From Thermohalobaculum sp039815685 (GTDB lineage: Bacteria > Pseudomonadota > Alphaproteobacteria > Rhodobacterales > Rhodobacteraceae): a stretch of DNA of 64,000 bases. Both the position numbers and the translations under genes were made by a program. Below, piece after piece: positions 1 through 8,122 of this stretch. The notes below the pieces were generated by a model. That model had not been told where the DNA came from. It saw nothing but the letters and a program-made list of their open reading frames with translations, and did no database searches. How positions within the stretch are numbered: position 1 is the stretch's first letter; each line of letters starts with the position of its first letter. The stretch covers positions 1 through 64,000 of the forward strand of contig JBCBYV010000008.1 in the NCBI GenBank assembly GCA_039815685.1. Direction: 5' to 3'.

Positions 1-56
1 ACCGCCGGGTGCGGGAACATCTCGAGGAAGGCAAGAAATCAGTCGCTGCGCGTTCG

Positions 57-73
57 CCGGGCCGACCGCCCGG
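57..73. repeat. 6-bp inverted repeat inside third IS110 insertion
   Basis: CCGGGC-CGACC-GCCCGG lies in about 40 extra bases between the codons for EGP and for FLAFLE. The family normally has an uninterrupted WF.AFLE here. Confidence 0.55.
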
Positions 74-323
74 TGGACGGTGGGCCCTTCCGGCTCACTG
101 CCGCGGAAGCGCTCGGCTTCGGGGAAGTAGAGCGACAGGTAATGGGTCAGCAGCCGATGCCTGAGTTCGGTCTTCGAGCGCGAGATCGCCTCGTGGGTCT
201 TGGAGAGCTCCTGAATGTCGACAAGCCTATGCGCGAGCGGATCGCAGTAGCACTGCACGTGCCCGATCCGGAGCATATGCAAGATGATCTGCGCGTCCTT
301 CGGATCTGCCTCCACGCTTGCGC

Positions 324-338
324 GGCGCCACTGGCGCC
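324..338. repeat. 6-bp inverted repeat inside second IS110 insertion
   Basis: GGCGCC-ACT-GGCGCC lies in about 41-44 extra bases between the codons for NGWD and for DPKDAQ. In family members these two motifs are only two residues apart (NSWDKNDPKDAQ). Confidence 0.6.
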
Positions 339-483
339 ACGGTCGCTGCGACTGTCCCAGCCATTGGTGATCGCCTCGCGGGCCAAGGCGAGGGCCAGAG
401 CAAGCGACGAGATCAACCGCAGCTCGATCCCGGCCGAGAGCAGCCGATGGGCGAGCGGCCGATGGTAGTTGCCCGTTCAGCGG

Positions 484-508
484 GTGATCGATCCACCGGA
501 TCGATCAC
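484..508. repeat. Perfect 11-bp inverted repeat inside IS110 remnant
   Basis: The arms GTGATCGATCC and GGATCGATCAC are separated by the 3-nt loop ACC. The dyad sits in the middle of about 43 extra bases between the codons for GFE and for TGNYH of the transposase. It introduces the first frameshift and a stop. Confidence 0.8.
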
Positions 509-856
509 TGCTCCGCTTCACCCTCGAAGCCGGCGCCCACAGGGATCTCGAACGCCTTGAGCGTCTCGACAAACCGGTCATGCTCGGCGCGTGTGTTCAG
601 GACCGTCAGACGCCGGCGCCGCGCCCGTCCGGGCATCTCTATCAGAATGTCGTTGCGGTGCCTGGCGACATCGATCGCCAGCAGCACGGTGCGATCCGGC
701 ATATCCTCGGACAAGGTCATGGTCGGTCTCCTCTTCGGTGGCGTTTGGCCACATCACGCGTCAAGAGACCTCGAGCCCGGCCATGGCCGACTGCTGAGCT
801 ATGTGGGGGCTCCGCAGCCGGCCGTGACCTCCCAAACCGACCGTTCCCTGATGTGC

Positions 857-1188
857 TACGGGCCTGAGTTCGCGGGCCGTCTGCTCGACCGGTGGGCTTA
901 TCTCAACAAGGTCGAGCTCGTTCGGCGCCGCGCTCGGACCAATGGCGCGCTAGCGCCTCACTCTCACGGCCGGGAAAGCCCAGTGACAACGCATATATCG
1001 AGGCCTTCAACAGCCGGCTCCGTCCCGAGCGCCTGAATGCATCCTGGTTCCTGTCCATGGGCGACGCGCCCGCCCGCATCGACGCATGGCGGACCGACTA
1101 CAACCACAACCGCCCCCACTCGGCCCCCGGCGGCTTGACCCCGTCCGAGTTCGCCGGCCAACTGCAACCAGCCCGGAAGCTCGCATAA
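857..1188 (+). pseudogene. IS3-family OrfB transposase remnant (C-terminal rve domain)
   Basis: The fragment encodes GPEFAGRLLDRWAYLN, then after a frame break SRPGKPSDNAYIEAFNSRLR, and ends with DYNHNRPHSAPGGLTPSEFA. These are the last part of the IS3-type integrase core, including the third catalytic residue (Glu of AYIEAFN) and the usual end near 1188. The N-terminal half with the first two acidic residues is missing. Between the codons for VEL and for SRPGKP there are about 38 extra bases (920-963) carrying a small dyad; family members have only DF here. The fragment abuts the 5' side of the IS110 remnant, so two elements have decayed together. Confidence 0.8.
944..957. repeat. 5-bp inverted repeat inside IS3 remnant insertion
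   Basis: GGCGC-GCTA-GCGCC lies within about 38 bases that interrupt the IS3 transposase frame between VEL and SRPGKP. It is a short dyad, reported because it resembles the insertions in the adjoining IS110 remnant in length and placement. Confidence 0.45.
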
Positions 1189-1285
1189 AACCCGAACCAA
1201 AAACCGGGTCAGGTCCCCAAAGCGGCCGCAGCGCTGGCCGCATGGACCGGTTTATGGGGCCGTGGGCAACACGGAGGCCGTGCTT

Positions 1286-2623
1286 GTGTGGATGAGGGTA
1301 GTCTGGAACCTGCTGGCACCCGGAGGCTGCGCCGTGGCGGCGGCGGTGACGACGCTTCAGTTCTACGACAGCCCGACGGTCGTCGTCCTCGCGGCTGGCG
1401 TCGGTGCCGTGGCGGGGGCGTTGCTGCAGGATCGGGACGAGCCGAACAGCGCAAGGCGTCTGCTACCCGAGCAAGCAAAGAAGCCGAAGCGGCAGTCCGG
1501 CGATCTGCCCCTCGGCCTCGGCCGCGTCCTGCTCGAGCGTCTGCCGATCGGTATCGTGCTGATCGCGCCGGAGGGCAGGGTGCTCTTCATGAACCCTGCC
1601 GCCCGCGCGCTCTTCGGCCGCGGCGCCGATAGCGGCTTTCCGGTTGAGGCGCTGCGGGCACCGCGCCTGCTCGAAGCCATCGAAGACGTGGCCAGCACGC
1701 TCGAGCCCCAGGAGGTCGACGTGGCTCTCCGCCGCGCGAAGACGCTCCATCTCTCCTGCCACGTCGTCTCGCTTGGTGCCGAGACGCGATTGCCGGACAA
1801 GGCTGAACGGCCGGCGGTCCTTGTGGCGATCGAGGACCGGACCCAGGCGCGCCATGCCCAAGATCTGCATCGCGACTTCGTCGCGAATGCCAGCCACGAG
1901 CTGAAGACCCCGCTAGCGGCCGTCTCGGGGCTCATCGAGACACTGCTAGGGCATGCGCGCGACGACCAGGCGGCGCGGGATAGGTTCCTGCCCATGATGG
2001 CGGCGCAGACCGAACGGATGCGCCATTTGGTCGAGGATCTTCTCAGTCTCAACCGCATTGAATTGAACGAGCGGCAACACCCCTCAGAGCCCCAGCCGAT
2101 CCGTCGCATCGTCGGCGAGGTCGTCGAGGCCCTGCGACCTATGGCCGATGGAAACGGCGCCCGCATCGTCATGCCGGACGCCCTGGGCCTCTCCTCCAAT
2201 GCCGGCGACGTCGAGGTCGCCGGTGAGCGCGAGGAACTGACCCAAGTCTTCGTGAATCTCATCGAGAACGCGCTCAAATACGGGAGTGAAGGCGGCACGG
2301 TCACGGTGCAGTGGCGCCTCGGCGAGGAAGAGAGCGCCGGCATGTGCGGCGTTACCGTCGAGGATGATGGGCCAGGGATTGCCCGGGAGCATCTGCCGAG
2401 GCTGACGGAGAGGTTCTACCGCGTCAGCGTCAGCCGTTCGCGCGAGCGCGGGGGCACTGGTCTCGGCTTGGCCATCGTCAAGCACATCCTGAACCGTCAC
2501 CGCGGGCATCTGGAGATTGACAGCGCTCCCGGCGAAGGCTCCCGCTTCACGGTCTGGCTCCCGATCCTGCCCCCTGCGGCAGCCGATGACTCGGAGGCGG
2601 GGCAGGTCCGTCTGACCGGATGA
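1286..2623 (+). CDS. phoR: Phosphate regulon sensor histidine kinase PhoR
   Basis: Membrane sensor kinase that phosphorylates PhoB under phosphate limitation and is held inactive through PstSCAB/PhoU. Two hydrophobic segments occupy about residues 5-45, then a PAS-like region (about 80-185, containing LPIGIVLIAPEGRVLFMNPA). The HisKA H-box is FVANASHELKTPLAAVSG with the phospho-accepting His near residue 204. The HATPase has an N-box (NLIENALKYG), G1 (DDGPGIA), F (RFYRV) and G2 (GGTGLGLAIVKHI) boxes. The start is uncertain: GTG at 1286 lies 8 nt after a GGAGG, and ATG at 1292 and GTG at 1262 are alternatives. It lies directly upstream of pstS and has the same strand as the whole pst-pho set. 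About 445 residues is normal for PhoR. Confidence 0.92.
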   Translation: MWMRVVWNLLAPGGCAVAAAVTTLQFYDSPTVVVLAAGVGAVAGALLQDRDEPNSARRLLPEQAKKPKRQSGDLPLGLGRVLLERLPIGIVLIAPEGRVLFMNPAARALFGRGADSGFPVEALRAPRLLEAIEDVASTLEPQEVDVALRRAKTLHLSCHVVSLGAETRLPDKAERPAVLVAIEDRTQARHAQDLHRDFVANASHELKTPLAAVSGLIETLLGHARDDQAARDRFLPMMAAQTERMRHLVEDLLSLNRIELNERQHPSEPQPIRRIVGEVVEALRPMADGNGARIVMPDALGLSSNAGDVEVAGEREELTQVFVNLIENALKYGSEGGTVTVQWRLGEEESAGMCGVTVEDDGPGIAREHLPRLTERFYRVSVSRSRERGGTGLGLAIVKHILNRHRGHLEIDSAPGEGSRFTVWLPILPPAAADDSEAGQVRLTG

Positions 2624-2676
2624 GCGGCGTCTCCTCAGGCCCTTCTCCAGTCACGTGACACCGTGAAGTAGAAAAA

Positions 2677-2694
2677 CTGTCACGAAACCGTTGC
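2677..2694 (+). promoter_or_regulatory. Candidate Pho box upstream of pstS
   Basis: CTGTCAC-GAAA-CCGTTGC lies about 100 bp before the pstS start. The first heptamer fits the PhoB half-site CTGTCAT well and the second only weakly. A perfect palindrome GTCACGTGAC sits just upstream at 2650-2659. Assignment rests on position before pstS. Confidence 0.5.
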
Positions 2695-2795
2695 TGGCCG
2701 CAGCTACGCACCGCGGCGACGCGCGCATGCAGAGTGCGTCGACCGCAGTTGTCTAATCTGCGCTGACGACAATCCGATCGATTGGAGAGAACACT

Positions 2796-3803
2796 GTGAC
2801 CAAGCTCACCATTGGTGTCGCCGCCGCTGCCATTGCCGTTGCGGGCATGGCCGGCTCCGCCGCCGCCCGCGACCAGATCCGCATTGTCGGTTCTTCGACC
2901 GTCTTCCCCTTCGCGACCGCTGTGGCTGAGAATTTCGGCAAATCTGCCGGCTTCCCGACCCCGGTCGTCGAGTCGACGGGCTCCGGCGGCGGTCTCAAGC
3001 TCTTCTGCGCCGGCGTCGGCACCGATCATCCGGACATCACCAACGCCTCGCGTCGCATGAAGACCAGCGAGTTCGACACCTGCCAGGCGAATGGCGTCAC
3101 CGACGTGACCGAGGTCTTCGTCGGCTATGACGGCATCGTCGTCGCGAACGACAAGTCCGGCCCGGATTTCACGCTCACACGTGAGCAGCTCTTCAAGGCG
3201 CTCGTGAAGGGCCAGGGCGAGCCGACGAATTGGTCGGACGTTGACCCGTCGCTGCCGCCGATCAAGATCGAGGTCCTCGGCCCGCCGCCGTCCTCGGGCA
3301 CGCGCGACGCCTTCGAGGAGCTCGCTCTCGAGGAAGGCTGTGAGGAGGCCGGCGCCTCGGAAGAAGTGTGCGACAACATCGAGGTTCGTGACGACGGCGC
3401 CTATGTCGATGCCGGCGAGAACGACAACCTTATAGTCCAGAAGCTGCAGGCCAACAGCAACGCTGTCGGCGTCTTTGGCTACAGTTTCCTCGAGGAGAAT
3501 GCCGGTGCGCTGAAGGGTGCCACTGTTGGCGGCGTCGAGCCGACTTTCGACAACATCCTGACTGGGGACTACTCGCTTTCTCGCACGATGTACTTCTACG
3601 TGAAGAACGCCCATGTCGGCGTCGTTCCGGGCATCATGGAGTACGTGGCTGAGTTTGTTTCCGAGGATGCCTCGGCGAACGGTGGCTACCTTGTGGAGCG
3701 CGGCCTCATTCCACTTGATGGCAGCACCCACACCGACAATGCCGAACAGGCTATGGGCCAGAAGAAGCTCACGAAAGCTAGGCTTGAGGGCAAGTCCTCC
3801 TGA
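2796..3803 (+). CDS. pstS: Phosphate ABC transporter substrate-binding protein PstS
   Basis: Periplasmic phosphate-binding protein of the high-affinity Pst transporter. A GTG start follows GGAGAG by 6 nt. Residues 1-24 form a signal peptide ending in GSAAA, before the mature start RDQIRIVGSSTVFPF. The motifs GSSTVFPF, ESTGSGGG and PSSGTRDAFEEL are the typical PstS phosphate-contacting loops. It is 335 residues long and closest in style to the SphX-like PstS proteins of alphaproteobacteria. It is separated from pstC by about 145 bp containing a strong stem-loop, which would suit higher expression of the binding protein than of the permeases. Confidence 0.96.
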   Translation: MTKLTIGVAAAAIAVAGMAGSAAARDQIRIVGSSTVFPFATAVAENFGKSAGFPTPVVESTGSGGGLKLFCAGVGTDHPDITNASRRMKTSEFDTCQANGVTDVTEVFVGYDGIVVANDKSGPDFTLTREQLFKALVKGQGEPTNWSDVDPSLPPIKIEVLGPPPSSGTRDAFEELALEEGCEEAGASEEVCDNIEVRDDGAYVDAGENDNLIVQKLQANSNAVGVFGYSFLEENAGALKGATVGGVEPTFDNILTGDYSLSRTMYFYVKNAHVGVVPGIMEYVAEFVSEDASANGGYLVERGLIPLDGSTHTDNAEQAMGQKKLTKARLEGKSS

Positions 3804-3827
3804 TCGGAGCGAACGATTTAGCGTCTT

Positions 3828-3857
3828 CCTGGGCGGGGCCATCGGCTTCCGCCCAGG
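3828..3857 (+). promoter_or_regulatory. Intra-operon stem-loop between pstS and pstC
   Basis: A perfect 9-bp stem CCTGGGCGG / CCGCCCAGG with a 12-nt loop lies 25 nt after the pstS stop. No T-run follows, so it looks like an mRNA-stabilising or attenuating hairpin rather than a full terminator. Such a structure after the binding-protein gene is common in ABC operons. Confidence 0.6.
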
Positions 3858-3949
3858 ATCTCCCGCTGAAGCAGTTGCCGGCTGCCCCGATCCACCGGGC
3901 ATAGCCGGCGCCGGGGACGAGAGGCGCCCCGGTTTCGCCGGAGGTGTCT

Positions 3950-5326
3950 ATGCTGCCTTACGTCCTGCTGGTCGTTGCGCTGATGTCCTGCGCGGCCTTT
4001 GCCATGTGCCGCCAGCGCGCCGTTGCAGCAGCCGACGGAGCTCTCTCGACGCTCCATTCGCGGCCCTTCTATCACGGGCTCTATGGCTTCCTCTGGGTCG
4101 CAATTGCCGGCTTCGGCGCCTTCATCCTCGTGAACATTATCGGCACATCGATCATGAATTCCGTGATCGCGGGCCAGATTGCCGAGCTCGCGCCCGAGCT
4201 CAGGCCGATCGAGCAGTCGCTGGTCTTCTCGGATGCCGTGAAGATCGCGAGTGGTGGGCTTGCCTCGACCACCGACGAACTCCGCGAAGCCATCGCAGAG
4301 AGCTATGCAAGCACGAACACAACGCGCGTCATCGTCGTGGCATTGGCTGGTCTCGCCGCCGCGAGCAGCACGTTCTATCTCATTTTCAATCAGGTCGGCC
4401 GAGAATTCCGCGCCCGAAACCGGGCCGAACGGATCCTGCGCACTGTTCTATGGACTGCGGCAGGCATCGCGATCCTCACGACAATCGGCATCGTGCTCAG
4501 CCTGATCGGCGAGACGATCATCTTCTTCCAGCGGATCGGTTGGAACGTCGATGCGTTCCTCTTCGGCACGACCTGGGCGCCGCTTTCGGGCGTGCAGGCG
4601 GGCAGCCTCGACCCTGCCAAGGTAGGGGCTATCCCGCTCTTCGTCGGCACGCTCATGATCACGATCATCGCCATGTGCGTGGCCGTGCCAGTCGGCCTCT
4701 TCGCGGCCATCTACCTCTCGGACTTTGCCTCGAAGCGCACGCGCGCCTGGGCGAAACCGCTGCTCGAGGTCCTCGCCGGTATCCCTACGGTGGTCTACGG
4801 CTATTTCGCCGTGATCACCGTCGCCCCCGCATTGCGCGACTTCGGCGCCTCAATCGGGCTCACCATTGCATCCGAGAGCGCGCTCGCCGCCGGCGTGGTG
4901 ATGGGGATCATGATCATCCCGTTCATCTCGTCGCTGTCGGACGACGTGATCAATGCGGTGCCGCAGAGCCTTCGAGACGGCTCCTACGGTCTCGGCGCCA
5001 CCAAGGCCGAGACGATCCGCAAGGTGATCCTGCCCGCTGCGCTACCCGGCATCGTCTCCGCCGTGCTGCTGGGCACCTCCCGCGCCATCGGGGAGACGAT
5101 GATCGTGGTGATGGCGGCGGGGCAGGGAGCGAACATGACGCTCAACCCCCTCGACGCCGTCACCACCGTCACGGTGCAGATCGTCATGCTCATCACCGGC
5201 GATACCGAGGCCGACACGGCCGCTGCCCCCGCCTTCACGCTCGGCTTCACGCTCTTCTGCGTGACGCTGGTCCTCAACGTGGTCGCGCTTCGCGTGGTGC
5301 GCCGCTACCGCGAAATGTACGATTGA
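3950..5326 (+). CDS. pstC: Phosphate ABC transporter permease PstC
   Basis: Inner-membrane permease subunit for phosphate. The ATG at 3950 follows GGAGG by 5 nt; an in-frame GTG at 3944 would overlap that site, so it is rejected. A first hydrophobic segment (MLPYVLLVVALMSCAAFAMC) and a second near residues 43-66 precede a periplasmic stretch. The C-terminal 250 residues form the BPD transporter permease domain, with the EAA-like loop in VPQSLRDGSYGLGATKAETI. About 458 residues is longer than the roughly 320 of E. coli PstC, as is usual in alphaproteobacteria. It is 13 bp upstream of pstA. Confidence 0.94.
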   Translation: MLPYVLLVVALMSCAAFAMCRQRAVAAADGALSTLHSRPFYHGLYGFLWVAIAGFGAFILVNIIGTSIMNSVIAGQIAELAPELRPIEQSLVFSDAVKIASGGLASTTDELREAIAESYASTNTTRVIVVALAGLAAASSTFYLIFNQVGREFRARNRAERILRTVLWTAAGIAILTTIGIVLSLIGETIIFFQRIGWNVDAFLFGTTWAPLSGVQAGSLDPAKVGAIPLFVGTLMITIIAMCVAVPVGLFAAIYLSDFASKRTRAWAKPLLEVLAGIPTVVYGYFAVITVAPALRDFGASIGLTIASESALAAGVVMGIMIIPFISSLSDDVINAVPQSLRDGSYGLGATKAETIRKVILPAALPGIVSAVLLGTSRAIGETMIVVMAAGQGANMTLNPLDAVTTVTVQIVMLITGDTEADTAAAPAFTLGFTLFCVTLVLNVVALRVVRRYREMYD

Positions 5327-5339
5327 GGAGAGCCCAGCG

Positions 5340-7193
5340 ATGAGCACCACGGTCGACTTCACCGAACTCTCCGCCAAGCACACCGGCGAGGCCAGCAAGC
5401 GTCGCCTCAGGGCGCGTTACTGGGCCGAGATGCGCCTCAAGGCCTACGGGATCATCGCGATCGCCATCGCCGCGGCCGCTCTCCTGCTGCTGCTCAGCAC
5501 CGTGGTCACCAAGACGGCAGGGGTGATCTACGAGAAGTACATCACCCTCGAAGCGACCATCGAGGTCTCGGACCGCGACCGCGAACGGTTGGCCGATCAG
5601 AACCCGCGCATGCGCGCCAACCTCCGTCGCGTCGTGCAAGGGGCCATCGCAACCGCAATCCCGGGTGAGATCGGGCGGCGGGAGAGCCGGCAGGCGACGA
5701 GCATCGTCTCCGGCGATGCGGGTCTCTTCCTCGGCGATCGGGTGAAGGCCGATCTGAACCTGATCGGCCAGACCGTCCCGTTCGACGCGCTCCTCGACGA
5801 CAACATGCAACTCTACCTGAAGGGCGTCGTCGGCCGACCCGAGGAGATCGAAAGCGCTGGCACCCTGAGCATTTCCGTGCCGGACGAGGACGGGTTCGTC
5901 ACCGCCAGTTTCGACCCGTCGGATCTGGGCCCGATCTTCGAGGCGATCCGTGAGCAGCGGGCCAACGATGCCGAACGGGCGCGTGCTGAGCAGCGCCGGC
6001 AGCAGAACGCGGTCGATGTAACCGAGAGACAGCTGCTGGAGGCCGAGACGGACGAGGAGCGGGCGGAGCTTCAAAGCCGGCTCGACAGCTTCGTCTTTGC
6101 CCGTGACCGGGCAGAGACCAATGCCGATGAACTGATGCGCCTCGCGACTGTCATCGGTGAAGGCGCGCGCTATACGCTGGCTGAGACCGATCCTTCCCTG
6201 CTGATGCGTGCAGGCCCCGGATGGCTCAAGTTTACGGAGGTCGAGCGGGGCGAGGCGAAGGGTCTGATCTATCTTCCGCTCTCGGACACCGCACCCGTCG
6301 GAACCGAGTTCGCCGAGGGCGAGTGGCAGGCCTTCATGATGGAGCGCCCTGAAGCGACCCGTCTGCAGACCGACCGTCAGGTCGTCTGGATGGAGAACTT
6401 CGAGGATCGCGGGCTGATCAAGGAAGTCCTGAACACCCGCATCCTGTCGAGCTCGGACAGCGCGAGTGCGGAACTTGCCGGCATCTGGGGTGCAGTCGTC
6501 GGCTCGTTCTGGACGATGATCGTGACTTTTCTCCTCGCCTTCCCGCTTGGCGTCATGGCGTCGATCTATCTTGAGGAGTTCGCGCCGAAGAACCGGGTCA
6601 CCGACCTCATCGAGGTGAACATCAATAACCTCGCAGCCGTGCCCTCGATCGTCTTCGGTCTCCTTGGCCTTGCGATCTTCGTTTCGGGCGTGCCGGTTAA
6701 CATCCTTGGCTATGAGTTCACCATCGGCGGCTTCCTGCCCCGCTCCTCGCCGCTGGCCGGTGGGGCGGTGCTCGCGCTCATGACCTTGCCGACGATCATC
6801 ATCGCGGGCCGCGCCTCGATCCGCGCGGTGCCGTCGAGCATCCGCGATGCGGCGCTCGGCCTCGGTGCCTCCAAGCTGCAGACGGCGACGCATCATGTTC
6901 TGCCGCTGGCGATGCCCGGAATTCTCACCGGCTCCATCATCGGCATGGCGCAGGCGCTGGGTGAGACGGCACCGCTGCTCCTCGTCGGCATGAACTCCTT
7001 CATCCAGGAGCCGCCCTCCGACCCCCTCAGCCCCGGCAACGTGCTGCCGACGCTTATCTATCAATGGAACAGCAACTCCGAGCGGCTGTTCGATGACAAG
7101 ACCGCCGCGGCCATCTCGATCCTGCTCATCTTCCTCGTGCTGATGAACGCCCTGGCCGTCCTTCTCCGCAAACGCTTCGAGAGGCGCTGGTAA
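5340..7193 (+). CDS. pstA: Phosphate ABC transporter permease PstA with long periplasmic insert
   Basis: Second permease subunit of the phosphate importer. One membrane segment (about residues 36-56) is followed by some 320 periplasmic residues, then the BPD permease domain (about 385-605) with the EAA loop RAVPSSIRDAALGLGASKLQ. The insert resembles the extra N-terminal domain of alphaproteobacterial PstA, but it also holds a charged, coiled-coil-like stretch at about 203-265 (ANDAERARAEQRRQQ, then TDEERAELQSRLDS). At 617 residues it is about twice the E. coli length. Its stop overlaps the pstB start by one base (TAATG), implying translational coupling. Confidence 0.93.
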   Translation: MSTTVDFTELSAKHTGEASKRRLRARYWAEMRLKAYGIIAIAIAAAALLLLLSTVVTKTAGVIYEKYITLEATIEVSDRDRERLADQNPRMRANLRRVVQGAIATAIPGEIGRRESRQATSIVSGDAGLFLGDRVKADLNLIGQTVPFDALLDDNMQLYLKGVVGRPEEIESAGTLSISVPDEDGFVTASFDPSDLGPIFEAIREQRANDAERARAEQRRQQNAVDVTERQLLEAETDEERAELQSRLDSFVFARDRAETNADELMRLATVIGEGARYTLAETDPSLLMRAGPGWLKFTEVERGEAKGLIYLPLSDTAPVGTEFAEGEWQAFMMERPEATRLQTDRQVVWMENFEDRGLIKEVLNTRILSSSDSASAELAGIWGAVVGSFWTMIVTFLLAFPLGVMASIYLEEFAPKNRVTDLIEVNINNLAAVPSIVFGLLGLAIFVSGVPVNILGYEFTIGGFLPRSSPLAGGAVLALMTLPTIIIAGRASIRAVPSSIRDAALGLGASKLQTATHHVLPLAMPGILTGSIIGMAQALGETAPLLLVGMNSFIQEPPSDPLSPGNVLPTLIYQWNSNSERLFDDKTAAAISILLIFLVLMNALAVLLRKRFERRW

Positions 7194-8059
7194 TGACCGA
7201 GACTGCGAATATTCGAGCCGAGATCGGAGAGGATCAGCGCGGCGTCCCGTCGGGCGAGCCGGCGGTTGGCGTGGCGGAGAGCGAGGCGCCGACGACCGCT
7301 GGCGAGATCAAGATCCGGTGCAAGGGCGTTGACGTCTTCTACGGTGAGGCGCAGGCCATCAAGGACGTCACGATCGATATCGAGGACAAGGCGGTGACGG
7401 CCTTCATCGGCCCGTCAGGCTGCGGCAAGTCCACGTTTCTGCGTTGCCTCAACCGGATGAACGACACGATCGACATCTGCCGGGTAACTGGTGAGATCAC
7501 GCTGGACGGTGGCGACATCTACGATGACGATGTCGATCCGGTGCAGCTCCGCGCCCGCGTGGGCATGGTCTTCCAGAAGCCGAACCCGTTTCCGAAATCC
7601 ATCTACGAGAACGTCGCCTATGGACCCAAGATCCACGGCCTCGCCAGCACCAAGGCCGAGCTCGACTGCATTGTCGAGCAAAGCCTGAAGCGCGCCGCAC
7701 TCTGGGGTGAGGTCAAGGATCGGCTCGATGCGCCGGGCACTGGTCTCTCGGGCGGGCAGCAGCAGCGTCTCTGTATCGCCCGCGCGATCGCGACGGCGCC
7801 GGAGGTGCTGCTCATGGACGAGCCCTGCTCCGCACTCGACCCCATCGCAACGGCGCAAGTCGAGGAACTGATCGACGAGCTCCGCCGCTCTTATTCGTTG
7901 GTGATCGTGACCCACTCCATGCAGCAGGCCGCCCGTGTCAGTCAGAAGACTGCATTCTTCCACCTAGGCCTGATGCTCGAATATGACGACACGGTAAAGA
8001 TCTTTACGGCGCCAAGCCATGAGAAGACACAGCAATACATCACGGGGCGTTTCGGATAG
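7193..8059 (+). CDS. pstB: Phosphate ABC transporter ATP-binding protein PstB
   Basis: ATPase that powers phosphate import through PstC/PstA. Walker A is GPSGCGKST (residues 73-81), the Q-loop is FQKPNPFP, the signature is LSGGQQQR (185-192) and Walker B is VLLMDEP. The C-terminus HEKTQQYITGRFG is typical of PstB. The first 37 residues form a hydrophilic extension not found in short PstB proteins. The start overlaps the pstA stop. Confidence 0.97.
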   Translation: MTETANIRAEIGEDQRGVPSGEPAVGVAESEAPTTAGEIKIRCKGVDVFYGEAQAIKDVTIDIEDKAVTAFIGPSGCGKSTFLRCLNRMNDTIDICRVTGEITLDGGDIYDDDVDPVQLRARVGMVFQKPNPFPKSIYENVAYGPKIHGLASTKAELDCIVEQSLKRAALWGEVKDRLDAPGTGLSGGQQQRLCIARAIATAPEVLLMDEPCSALDPIATAQVEELIDELRRSYSLVIVTHSMQQAARVSQKTAFFHLGLMLEYDDTVKIFTAPSHEKTQQYITGRFG

Positions 8060-8122
8060 TATCGTATAGGCTCAAGTTACAACGAGAAGTCTCAGCAAGG
8101 GGCGCCCTGCGGGCGGGAGCAG

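Larger units (their letters stand above)
1..720 (-). pseudogene. IS110-family transposase remnant, 5' part, cut by window edge
   Basis: The minus strand from 720 downward encodes the N-terminal part of an IS110-type DEDD transposase. It opens with an RNase-H-like start (VLLAIDVARHRNDILIEMPG) and continues, in changing frames, with GNYHRPLAH, SSLALAL..REAITNGWD, DPKDAQIILHM, DIQELSKTHEAISRSKTEL and FLAFLEMFPHPA. The order and spacing of these blocks match IS110-family proteins I know. The reading frame is broken three times, each time by roughly 40-44 extra bases (about 478-522, 310-353 and 39-81). The first break brings a stop at 505-507. The C-terminal half, with its conserved Ser region, lies outside the window. 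The copy cannot make an active transposase. Confidence 0.8.

Noticed and set aside
2547..3902. A 451-codon minus-strand frame over pstS
   Set aside because: Antisense shadow; pstS has signal peptide and binding motifs on the plus strand.
3613..5343. A 576-codon plus-strand frame over pstC
   Set aside because: It is an Arg/His-rich shadow in the wrong frame; the pstC frame has clear permease motifs.
5274..7064. A 596-codon minus-strand frame over pstA
   Set aside because: An antisense shadow typical of GC-rich coding sequence, with no motif.
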